5,563 nt of DNA from Paludibacteraceae bacterium (lineage in GTDB: Bacteria > Bacteroidota > Bacteroidia > Bacteroidales > Paludibacteraceae), in assembly GCA_017560605.1 (NCBI GenBank), contig JAFZEQ010000049.1, positions 1 to 5,563 on the forward strand, given 5' to 3'. The notes below the pieces were generated by a model. It ran no database searches. It was not told the origin of the DNA and worked only from the letters and a program-made list of their open reading frames with translations. Positions 1-5,563 of this stretch are shown here, piece after piece (the first letter of the stretch is position 1; the number at the start of each line of letters is the position of its first letter). Made by a program: the position numbers and the translations under genes.

Positions 1-998
1 CCTCCAAAGCATCCACGATGCATACAAACGGAGAAACGTATCATCTCGTAGGCAGGTATATGCTTATCCTTGTATTTAGGGTGCGGATGATACATAAATG
101 GCAGATCATAGATAGCATCAAGTTCCTCCGATTTCATCGTTGGATAAGGTGGATTGACCACTACATATTGCTTGCCCACAGGTTGCACTATCCTGGCCGC
201 ATTGATCTTGTTACTTTCGGTCTCAATGATTCGGAAGTTCTCCGCATGCACGCGCTTGCTCTTCACCGCCTCCTCGTGACTGCGAAGCACAATCACTCCT
301 GCCCCTTTAAACTCCTGCCCCCCTGAACTCCTAAACTCCTGAACCCCTGAACTCAAATACGCAACCTGCGGAATATCTTCAAGCGCAGCGATCTTCAAAC
401 CCGCAGGGCGATCTACAGCACAGCGATCTACAGCGTCAGCGATCTCAATAATCTGCTTCTCCCCCATTCCATACACCAGTACATCCGCTTTGGAATCGAC
501 CAGAATGCTCGGTTTCAACGTATCTGACCAGTAGTCGTAGTGGGTCAATCGTCGCATAGAAGCCTCGATTCCACCGATAACAATCAGGCTATCTGGATAG
601 AGTTGTCGTAGGATATTGCTATAGGTGATGGTGCAGTAATCTGGTCGCATACCCGCTTTACCTCCAGGGGTGTATGCATCGTCGGAGCGCAGACGCTTGG
701 CTGCAGTGTAATGGTTGACCATGGAGTCCATGCTACCAGCTGTGATAGCAAAGAAGAGTCTAGGCTTGCCCAGCTTGGTGAAATCGCGATGATCTCCACG
801 CCAATCGGGTTGTGGCACGATAGCCACCTTGTACCCAGCATGTTCGAGCACACGACCAATGACGGCGGCTCCAAAAGCAGGATGATCGATATAGGCATCA
901 CCACTAAAAATGATGACGTCTAGCTCGTCCCAACCACGCAATTGTACTTCTTTTTTGGTGGTAGGTAGATAGGCTTTCAGATCCATTAATGAGTTCAT
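1..998 (-). CDS. ygiQ: YgiQ family radical SAM protein, N-terminal part (runs off left edge)
   Basis: The frame is open from ATG at 998 down to base 1, giving 332 full codons with no stop. The translation opens with MNSLMDLKAYLPTTKKEV, followed by RGWDELDVIIFSGDAYIDHP, then GGIEASMRRLTHYDYWSD, VYGMGEKQI, VNPPYP and IPAYEMIRFSV. This series is characteristic of the YgiQ/UPF0313 family (a radical SAM N-terminal domain followed by the radical SAM core). The frame ends in HRGCFGG, where C330 is the first cysteine of the expected CxxxCxxC [4Fe-4S] motif; the other two cysteines, the rest of the core and the C-terminal domain lie outside. The family is probably cytosolic and its reaction is unknown to me. 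An alternative in-frame ATG lies at 986; I prefer 998 because an AAGGA-like stretch lies just upstream. The gene has its own promoter at 1051-1081. Residues 189-198 and 216-231 are in-frame tandem duplications in a stretch I recall as variable among relatives. Family assignment is secure; function is not. Confidence 0.95.
   Translation of the reverse strand, partial: MNSLMDLKAYLPTTKKEVQLRGWDELDVIIFSGDAYIDHPAFGAAVIGRVLEHAGYKVAIVPQPDWRGDHRDFTKLGKPRLFFAITAGSMDSMVNHYTAAKRLRSDDAYTPGGKAGMRPDYCTITYSNILRQLYPDSLIVIGGIEASMRRLTHYDYWSDTLKPSILVDSKADVLVYGMGEKQIIEIADAVDRCAVDRPAGLKIAALEDIPQVAYLSSGVQEFRSSGGQEFKGAGVIVLRSHEEAVKSKRVHAENFRIIETESNKINAARIVQPVGKQYVVVNPPYPTMKSEELDAIYDLPFMYHPHPKYKDKHIPAYEMIRFSVCMHRGCFG
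306..353 (-). repeat. 24-bp tandem repeat, two copies, inside ygiQ
   Basis: Copies at 306-329 and 330-353 differ at only three positions. On the coding strand they translate to SSGVQEFR and SSGGQEFK (residues 216-231), so the repeat preserves the frame. It is built from shorter GAGTTCAGG / GAGTTTAG-like units and sits between the conserved DIPQVAYL and IVLRSHEEA segments, where relatives as I recall them have a short linker. Confidence 0.85.
408..446 (-). repeat. Short tandem repeat (15-16 bp period) inside ygiQ
   Basis: The plus-strand unit GCGATCTACAGC occurs at 408-419 and 423-434, with a partial third copy (GCGATCTC) at 439-446. On the coding strand this gives AVDRC AVDRP (residues 189-198). 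It follows the conserved MGEKQIIEIAD segment and looks like a slippage-type expansion that kept the reading frame. Confidence 0.7.
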
Positions 999-1050
999 TG
1001 GTTATGTTCCTTCTTCAAAAGCACCTACTTGGGCACATTATTTCACGCTG

Positions 1051-1081
1051 CAAAGGTAATAAAAAAGTATGAAACTTGCAA
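1051..1081 (-). promoter_or_regulatory. Bacteroidota-type promoter for ygiQ
   Basis: Read on the minus strand, TTG at 1081-1079 is followed by 20 bases and then TACCTTTG at 1058-1051, matching the Bacteroidota -33/-7 consensus (TTTG or TTG, about 19 bases, TAnnTTTG). The expected transcript start is near 1044, which leaves a leader of about 45 bases before the ATG at 998. The spacer contains a run of six T. Confidence 0.75.
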
Positions 1082-1100
1082 GTAAAATAAATAATATTCA

Positions 1101-1124
1101 CAAAAAAGATAGATTGAACTATCT
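1101..1124 (-). terminator. Weak terminator-like hairpin
   Basis: The arms AGATAG (1107-1112) and CTATCT (1119-1124) form a perfect 6-bp inverted repeat around a 6-base loop. On the minus strand the hairpin is followed by a run of T. It lies downstream of the possible small gene at 1236-1352 and upstream of the ygiQ promoter, so it could end that transcript. The stem is short and AT-rich, so it could instead be an operator or chance. Confidence 0.25.
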
Positions 1125-1195
1125 AAAACGACACTTCACTCCCACCATGGATTCACGATAAAACCATATATTACCCGCACAAATCCAACAAGCAA

Positions 1196-1239
1196 TCGTT
1201 AGTTATTCGTTAGTTATTCGTTAGTTATTCGTTAGTTAT
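1196..1239. repeat. Four perfect 11-bp direct repeats (TCGTTAGTTAT)
   Basis: Copies at 1196-1206, 1207-1217, 1218-1228 and 1229-1239 are identical. Because 11 is not a multiple of 3 and each unit carries TAG on the plus strand and two TAA on the minus strand, the array closes all six reading frames. The period is close to one DNA helical turn. The array overlaps the stop codon of the possible small gene read from 1352. Confidence 0.95.
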
Positions 1240-1352
1240 TTAGCAACCTTTACTATCTTTTTCAATAGTTCATTTGAACTAATTTCACCGTTATCACTTC
1301 GTAGGTTTGCTGATTTATCACTCATAGTCCGTCCTGTAAAGGAGCCCACCAT
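1236..1352 (-). CDS. Possible 38-residue peptide, hypothetical
   Basis: ATG at 1352 opens a 38-codon frame that ends in TAA at 1238-1236. The upstream sequence GGAGG, seven bases before this ATG, is the best ribosome-binding site in the window, although Bacteroidota rarely depend on one. A second in-frame ATG at 1325 would give 29 residues starting MSDKSANLRSDNG, with AGGA ahead of it. The peptide is polar, has an N-terminal half rich in Ser, Asp and Asn and ends in the basic helix-like LLKKIVKVAK. There is no signal peptide or membrane segment. Its stop codon lies within the 11-bp repeat array, so the 3' end may have been set by repeat insertion and it could be a gene remnant. It is divergent from the operon at 1498. 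I recognise no family, and no good promoter was found for it. Confidence 0.3.
   Translation of the reverse strand: MVGSFTGRTMSDKSANLRSDNGEISSNELLKKIVKVAK
1266..1281. repeat. 16-bp palindrome, 7-bp arms
   Basis: TAGTTCA (1266-1272) and TGAACTA (1275-1281) are perfect inverted arms around TT. The site lies within the possible small gene. An 8-mer of its right half, TTGAACTA, recurs at 1114-1121 in the loop and arm of the hairpin beside the ygiQ promoter. It could be a binding site for a dimeric regulator; no function is shown. Confidence 0.3.
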
Positions 1353-1397
1353 TTTGCAACCTCCGCATGTCAAAATAAAAAAAATTATATTTTTTCA

Positions 1398-1428
1398 CCC
1401 CCCCCAAATTTTGCAAATTCAAAAAAAA
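1398..1428 (+). repeat. C8 and A8 homopolymer runs around the operon promoter
   Basis: Eight C at 1398-1405 end four bases before the -33 TTTG (1410-1413). Eight A at 1421-1428 lie wholly inside the 19-base spacer between the -33 and -7 elements. Runs like these are prone to slippage in replication; a change in the A run would alter promoter spacing directly. Confidence 0.85.
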
Positions 1429-1440
1429 GCAGTAACTTTG
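1410..1440 (+). promoter_or_regulatory. Bacteroidota-type promoter for the 1498-5563 operon
   Basis: TTTG (1410-1413), exactly 19 bases, then TAACTTTG (1433-1440) is a perfect match to the Bacteroidota vegetative promoter. Transcription should start near 1446, giving a leader of about 50 bases before ATG 1498. An A/T-rich stretch at 1374-1395 lies upstream and may act as an UP-like element. Confidence 0.85.
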
Positions 1441-1449
1441 CACGTAATT

Positions 1450-1463
1450 TTCGCTTTAGCGAA
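1450..1463 (+). promoter_or_regulatory. Small 5' leader hairpin
   Basis: TTCGC and GCGAA pair around a TTTA loop within the first bases of the predicted transcript. A stem at the extreme 5' end can protect an mRNA from decay. The stem is only 5 bp, so it may be incidental. Confidence 0.3.
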
Positions 1464-1497
1464 TATCTGTTTGAAATTTAGGTACAAAACAATAGAA

Positions 1498-1887
1498 ATG
1501 AATCAATTTATCCACACAACATCCAGCGCCCGTCCGGTAGAAATCGTCTCCGGATCTAGCAGCACTCAATCCACAGGGGGCTGGAGTTCACTTTCTGTCC
1601 AGCGAACAACCTCGTTCACTGGTATTCACCAGGAGGTAAGCCAAACGGTGTCCTACTCTCCTGGCCACACGCACAAAGCTTACAATCCAGCCGAGGCTGC
1701 AGCCCAAACTCTCTTCACCGAACAACCACAAGGCCCACGCCGCAGCCGCGGTGAGAATCCTGGCGGTCCTGCCGTAGGTGACGCCTCCGTGCCTGCAGGC
1801 GATATGCTATTGCCACTCTTGGTGATGGCTGCTGCGTATATCGTTGTTAAACTATTCCGTAACCACAAAACATCTCATACACTATGA
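1498..1887 (+). CDS. Small membrane-anchored protein with C-terminal hydrophobic tail
   Basis: This encodes 129 residues. ATG 1498 is chosen because the frame's longer possible start (TTG at 1354) lies upstream of the promoter and outside the transcript. There is no N-terminal signal peptide. Residues 1-60 are rich in Ser, Thr and Gly; residues 75-101 are Gly/Pro/Arg-rich and contain GGPAVGD and then VPAGD. A single hydrophobic segment follows (about 103-120, MLLPLLVMAAAYIVVKLF) with a basic end, RNHK. A Pro-Gly-Asp motif, short hydrophobic helix with AAAY, then Lys/Arg resembles C-terminal tails I recall on many small Bacteroidota proteins (PID-CTERM-like tails); this link is from memory. 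Its TGA overlaps the next gene's ATG (ATGA), implying coupled translation. It is probably an inner-membrane or envelope partner of the downstream giant protein. Its role is unknown. Confidence 0.75.
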   Translation: MNQFIHTTSSARPVEIVSGSSSTQSTGGWSSLSVQRTTSFTGIHQEVSQTVSYSPGHTHKAYNPAEAAAQTLFTEQPQGPRRSRGENPGGPAVGDASVPAGDMLLPLLVMAAAYIVVKLFRNHKTSHTL

Positions 1888-4800
1888 AACGACTTCTAAT
1901 TATTTTATCCGCTATATTTTCGTTTGTGGGTATACAGGCGCAATATCTCAATAATGGAGATGTGGTGTCTATCAGTTTTCTGGCCAATGATGCTCGTTAT
2001 TATCTAGAAGCCAGTCGTAATGGTATTTTAACCCAACCATATCCTACAGATGAGTGTTTGTGGGTATTAGGTGTAGATCAAAATGGCAACTATACCCTCC
2101 AAGATTTAACTACAGGGCGATATCTATTTGTTAATTTTACAGACCCTAGTAACTCTCAGTTGATTCTTGCACAAGAGCCAACCGCTTTTTCGTTCAATAA
2201 CCAAGGTAGTGTTGCCAACCAGTATATGTATGGTCATTTGTACTACTCCTTGTATTATCAGCCATGGTGGACTACCATTTCTATGTATATTGATAGCGAA
2301 TGGGGCGGTAGTGGACCATACTTCACCTCACACAGCTGGACAAACAACAGCATATACATTGAGAAATGGGAACAAAAAGGTGCTGGCAAACCTACAGGAC
2401 ACTTCAATCCTTTCAAGATTGAGTTTACCTATGCAAAAGACGAAGCAGAAGCAGAAGCGCAAGCACGAGATGTTACTTTTATGATTGAGGCTACCACCGA
2501 ATCATACTACCAATGTGTACCACGCCAAGACGAAGCATTGCTCCGCCGCAGCACAGGCGATATAGTTGAAAGCCAAATCCAAATCACAAATGTCTATTGG
2601 GCAAGTTCCAAAGATAAATCTTCTAACCTAGATGTTAGCAAGTATGTTGCCCATCAAGACAGAAACCGCCCCCTGATGACCCTAAGCAATCCTGCAACAC
2701 CGACACAGGCGAGCCAATGGCAATTCACTATCACCCCTGTAGGTCCAAGCCCTATGGGATTGAAAGATAAATTGGGTACCTTGGAGCGTTGGATTGACTA
2801 TGCAGACAACGTAGTCGTAGAATACGCCTATGGAGGTGGCGAGACACAAACCGCTGAGATGCGCGTTGTGCGTAAAGCATATCATGGCGAAGAATTGCCT
2901 CCGCTGAGTTTCTCCATTAACCCTGTGACATATACATTCTCTATCGGCCGAGAAACGAAGGAGTTTGATGTAACCCTCACCCACCAACACGGCAGCGTGA
3001 TCTACAACGTGGATAACCAAGCCGTAGTAACAACACACACATATGACCCTGTCATCATTCCATTAAGCGAATTTAACAACAGATTTGAGAACCACACTTG
3101 GGAAAAAAGTTATCAATTCCTCAACGCCGAAGAGGGACAAACACATTGGTTAACATTGAACGAAGAAGCATTTAACACGAATAATCGTATCGTTGTCACA
3201 GCCGCTGAAAATAACGACAACACACACAGCAAGCGTTCAGATACCCTCGTGGTTACTTTGAAAAACGTTTCTGATTTTCACCCTCACACAGCAAGTTTCA
3301 AGATTCCACTTCACCAACGCGGACAAACAGGTGGTATCCAGTTTTATACCCAAGCAGGACAAGGAAATGACGTTAATGATTGGGATCGCACACAAGATCA
3401 ACAACAAGTACACACCGCCGAGCGAACCATCTACTACTTGCCAAACCAAGAGATAGAGCTCCGTCTGCCAGAGTCAGGCTTCTCGGGTTATATGCGCTGG
3501 TATGATTATGAGACAGGTGGAGATCCATACTATAATTATGCCCACGGCGACAAAGACTCAACCCACTGGGTTCTATCACCTCGTGCAGCCAATGGTAGCC
3601 CATTCTCCGCTATTAATACACCTATAAGTGCAGCAACAGTAACAGACGAAGGTCTTTCCCACGGACTCTATGCCCTCAACAAAGATAAAGATGGCAATAA
3701 TTATAATGGTAATGATGCAGCAATCGGTGGAATCCTAGACGAAGGCAATTCGTACAACCCAATGCCTATCCTCAAAGGTTGGAATTATAACACAAACAAC
3801 CCTTCCGAGGCATACCACACCATGGCATGCGATGTGAGTGCATATACCGATTACAACGTTGTGGTAGAAAATAGACAAATCAAATCCATTACCGAGCCAA
3901 CCCTCTCCTATCGCCAACTCTTCCACTTGCACCCAGCAAGCGAGATGGCGGACACCTTAGCGGCAAGAAGTTCAAGAGGAGTATATCTCGAGGAATACAA
4001 ATACCAAGCACCTGCAGGTAAGCAGATCCTCCTTTCTACAGAATACCGACATAGCAAGGTGCGCTCACACGAATCCGAGTTATGTTATTTCTACAGAGAT
4101 AATTCGAGCGATATACACCGAATAGACAACAGAAACAATGCCAACATACTCAAATGGTACGTGTCGAATAAGGATGGAAGCAACAAAACAGAATTTACTC
4201 CTCAGTACAGTGCCGAGATGGACTACCTGATCGTGCGCAGCGAAGTATATACGTACGATGCGCCAAAGGTGTACACACTTGAAATGCCAGCAGGAGTAGC
4301 AAACAACGAACAAACCTTACTTATTGCTCGCTTTGAGGTAGAGTTCGTGGATATTGAGCGTCAAGGTCCTACCAGCAAGACCATCATTACTCAACAACGC
4401 ATCAATACCCAATACAAGAATTTGGCTGAAATCAACTTTAATAATACCACCTCTCACTTACCTTGGGAGCAAGCGTCCTATGGATATGTATATACCACAG
4501 GCAATTTGGCAACCCAATTCAAACGTGGTGCAGATCAAGGTGCATTCCCATTCTACGGAGAATACACCGTCCTAGGATCGGTGAACAAAGATTGGGCAAA
4601 AGCTTCTGCTCACGGCGGAACAGGTAAATCGCTCTACGTGGACGGAACCATGGAACCTGGATTGGTAGCAAGCATTAGTGCCAAAGCCAAAATATGTTCT
4701 GGACAAACGATGTACTGCTCTGCATGGTTCTGTAACCCTGCTCCTAGCGGATGGTCTGGCGAAGGTAACCCAATCTTCCGCTGTAATATCCAAGGTAAGA

Positions 4801-5563
4801 ACAAGGATGAACAAGAATGGCACGATGCAGGTGTTTATTTCGTAGGTGAGCTATTGAAAGGTTCTGGTTGGCAACAAATCGTTTTCCCTATCCAATCGGC
4901 TAGTAGCTACGATTCTACGCGCGTATCTATCTACAACTTCGCTACCACCAACCAAGGTAACGACTTTATGGTGGATGATATTACACTCTTTGTCTCACAA
5001 CTTCCTATCGCTGCTTACCAAGGCGAGATGGCATGCCGTACCGTAGAAGGCGGTGAAACTACAGCTGCTGCCGTTTTGCGCCTTGACTACAACAATATCA
5101 CCGCAGGTAGCGATGGATATATGTTCTACCAAATCTACAATGAGTCGTATGACGAAGATGGCGATGGTAAAGCAGATGGCGCTCCTGTCAACCTTACAGG
5201 CGATGCCGCATACTACCACGATTACGATTCTGAGCATGGCGATCACGACCACCCATATGGTTCAGTGCATATACCAGAAAAAGATTTTGACCCAGAGGTG
5301 CATAATTCTACAGCTTCAAAAGAAAATAAAGTGTTGATCTACACTTCTGTTTCTGCTTTCTTGGATGACTTGGTATTGAATAATCAAAAACATGGCAAAG
5401 CATATATCCGCACTAAACAAAGTGGTGTGACTAAATGGTTGCTTTATGTGGTCCACCTCGTTCAAAGTACGACACAGGAAGAGATAAATAAAGAACAAGA
5501 CGAGGAGAAAAGAAAACTCATTCCATTACAACAACTCTTCGACCAACATAAGTACGTGATGCG
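1884..5563 (+). CDS. Giant exported multi-domain surface protein, partial (runs off right edge)
   Basis: The frame is open for 1226 codons from ATG 1884 with no stop in the window. Residues 1-19 form a classic signal peptide (MKRLLIILSAIFSFVGIQA) with likely cleavage before Q20. Residues 21-180 carry short repeats such as RYYLEASRNG and GRYLFVNFTD, suggesting a ricin/fascin-like beta-trefoil. Residues 184-196 are an Ala/Glu-rich linker. Residues 343-461 resemble a BACON-type domain, with FSINPVTYTFS early, HWLTLNEEAF near W422 and DTLVVTLKN at the end. Residues 850-1035 resemble a jelly-roll carbohydrate-binding module, with GKSLYVDG, YCSAWF and DFMVDDITLF. Residues 1090-1098 fit the calcium loop DxDxDGxxD, and 1112-1129 are His/Asp-rich. 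D-(S/T)-x motifs of the Bacteroidota O-glycosylation type occur at 453, 558, 690 and 1010. No catalytic residues are evident. It is probably exported to the cell surface, perhaps by the type IX system, whose C-terminal signal would be outside. Domain calls are tentative. Confidence 0.93.
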   Translation, partial: MKRLLIILSAIFSFVGIQAQYLNNGDVVSISFLANDARYYLEASRNGILTQPYPTDECLWVLGVDQNGNYTLQDLTTGRYLFVNFTDPSNSQLILAQEPTAFSFNNQGSVANQYMYGHLYYSLYYQPWWTTISMYIDSEWGGSGPYFTSHSWTNNSIYIEKWEQKGAGKPTGHFNPFKIEFTYAKDEAEAEAQARDVTFMIEATTESYYQCVPRQDEALLRRSTGDIVESQIQITNVYWASSKDKSSNLDVSKYVAHQDRNRPLMTLSNPATPTQASQWQFTITPVGPSPMGLKDKLGTLERWIDYADNVVVEYAYGGGETQTAEMRVVRKAYHGEELPPLSFSINPVTYTFSIGRETKEFDVTLTHQHGSVIYNVDNQAVVTTHTYDPVIIPLSEFNNRFENHTWEKSYQFLNAEEGQTHWLTLNEEAFNTNNRIVVTAAENNDNTHSKRSDTLVVTLKNVSDFHPHTASFKIPLHQRGQTGGIQFYTQAGQGNDVNDWDRTQDQQQVHTAERTIYYLPNQEIELRLPESGFSGYMRWYDYETGGDPYYNYAHGDKDSTHWVLSPRAANGSPFSAINTPISAATVTDEGLSHGLYALNKDKDGNNYNGNDAAIGGILDEGNSYNPMPILKGWNYNTNNPSEAYHTMACDVSAYTDYNVVVENRQIKSITEPTLSYRQLFHLHPASEMADTLAARSSRGVYLEEYKYQAPAGKQILLSTEYRHSKVRSHESELCYFYRDNSSDIHRIDNRNNANILKWYVSNKDGSNKTEFTPQYSAEMDYLIVRSEVYTYDAPKVYTLEMPAGVANNEQTLLIARFEVEFVDIERQGPTSKTIITQQRINTQYKNLAEINFNNTTSHLPWEQASYGYVYTTGNLATQFKRGADQGAFPFYGEYTVLGSVNKDWAKASAHGGTGKSLYVDGTMEPGLVASISAKAKICSGQTMYCSAWFCNPAPSGWSGEGNPIFRCNIQGKNKDEQEWHDAGVYFVGELLKGSGWQQIVFPIQSASSYDSTRVSIYNFATTNQGNDFMVDDITLFVSQLPIAAYQGEMACRTVEGGETTAAAVLRLDYNNITAGSDGYMFYQIYNESYDEDGDGKADGAPVNLTGDAAYYHDYDSEHGDHDHPYGSVHIPEKDFDPEVHNSTASKENKVLIYTSVSAFLDDLVLNNQKHGKAYIRTKQSGVTKWLLYVVHLVQSTTQEEINKEQDEEKRKLIPLQQLFDQHKYVM

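Noticed and set aside
18..326. A 102-codon open frame on the plus strand
   Set aside because: It lies antisense within ygiQ, whose protein sequence is clearly family-like; the plus-strand translation has no recognisable features.
584..923. Open frames on the minus strand (584-904) and plus strand (711-923)
   Set aside because: Both are out of frame with ygiQ and covered by it; the 904 start is in a different frame from ATG 998.
1126..1195. Stretch between the hairpin and the 11-bp repeats
   Set aside because: I see no convincing gene, promoter or repeat here.
1196..1239. CRISPR array
   Set aside because: The units are 11 bp and directly abutting with no spacers, so this is a simple tandem repeat.
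1354..1497. N-terminal extension of the small membrane protein starting at TTG 1354
   Set aside because: The predicted promoter (1410-1440) lies inside this extension and the translated residues are poly-A/T-driven low complexity, so ATG 1498 is the better start.
1680..1868. Minus-strand open frame of 62 codons
   Set aside because: It is antisense to the small membrane protein gene and lacks promoter or family features.
2167..2484. Plus-strand open frame of 105 codons
   Set aside because: It is a shadow of the giant gene in another frame, and ends in a Lys/Gln-rich run that comes from the Ala/Glu-rich linker codons.
2682..5498. Minus-strand frames at 2682-3038, 3237-3449, 3373-3603, 3735-3932, 4080-4313, 4572-4823, 4995-5252 and 5316-5498, and plus-strand frames at 4354-4575 and 5053-5337
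   Set aside because: All lie inside the uninterrupted giant reading frame, none has a promoter or recognisable domain, and their content follows from the codon bias of the real frame.

Overview
The window looks like chromosomal DNA from a member of the Bacteroidota, most likely the Bacteroidales. Three things point there. Both clear promoters match the Bacteroidota vegetative consensus (TTTG or TTG, a gap of 19-20 bases, then TAnnTTTG). Gene starts lack strong Shine-Dalgarno sequences. The left-hand gene reads like Bacteroidales versions of its family. Genus cannot be told from this sequence.

Layout. Bases 1-998 (minus strand) hold the N-terminal part of a YgiQ-family radical SAM protein. 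It leaves the window just after the first cysteine of its iron-sulfur motif. Bases 999-1497 are a divergent intergenic region. It holds the ygiQ promoter, a weak terminator-like hairpin, a perfect four-copy 11-bp tandem repeat, a possible 38-residue peptide gene on the minus strand, and a textbook promoter for the rightward operon. That promoter has an A8 run in its spacer and a C8 run just upstream. Bases 1498-1887 encode a 129-residue protein with a Gly/Pro/Ser-rich body and one C-terminal membrane helix. Its stop overlaps the next start (ATGA). From 1884 to the right edge runs one uninterrupted reading frame of at least 1226 codons for a very large exported, multi-domain protein with a signal peptide. 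Its C-terminus lies outside the window.

How the genes relate. The small membrane protein and the giant exported protein form a translationally coupled operon under one promoter, so they probably act together at the cell envelope or surface. The giant protein looks like a string of beta-rich binding modules: a trefoil-like N-terminus, a BACON-like segment, a carbohydrate-binding-module-like jelly roll, and an Asp/His-rich metal-binding-type stretch. I see no catalytic domain in the visible part, so adhesion or glycan/surface binding is the best guess, not a demonstrated role. The YgiQ gene has its own promoter and no evident functional link to this operon.

The points most worth following up are the homopolymer runs around the operon promoter, the codon-usage mosaic along the giant gene, the tandem-repeat expansions inside ygiQ, and the repeat and small-ORF cluster between the two transcription units.
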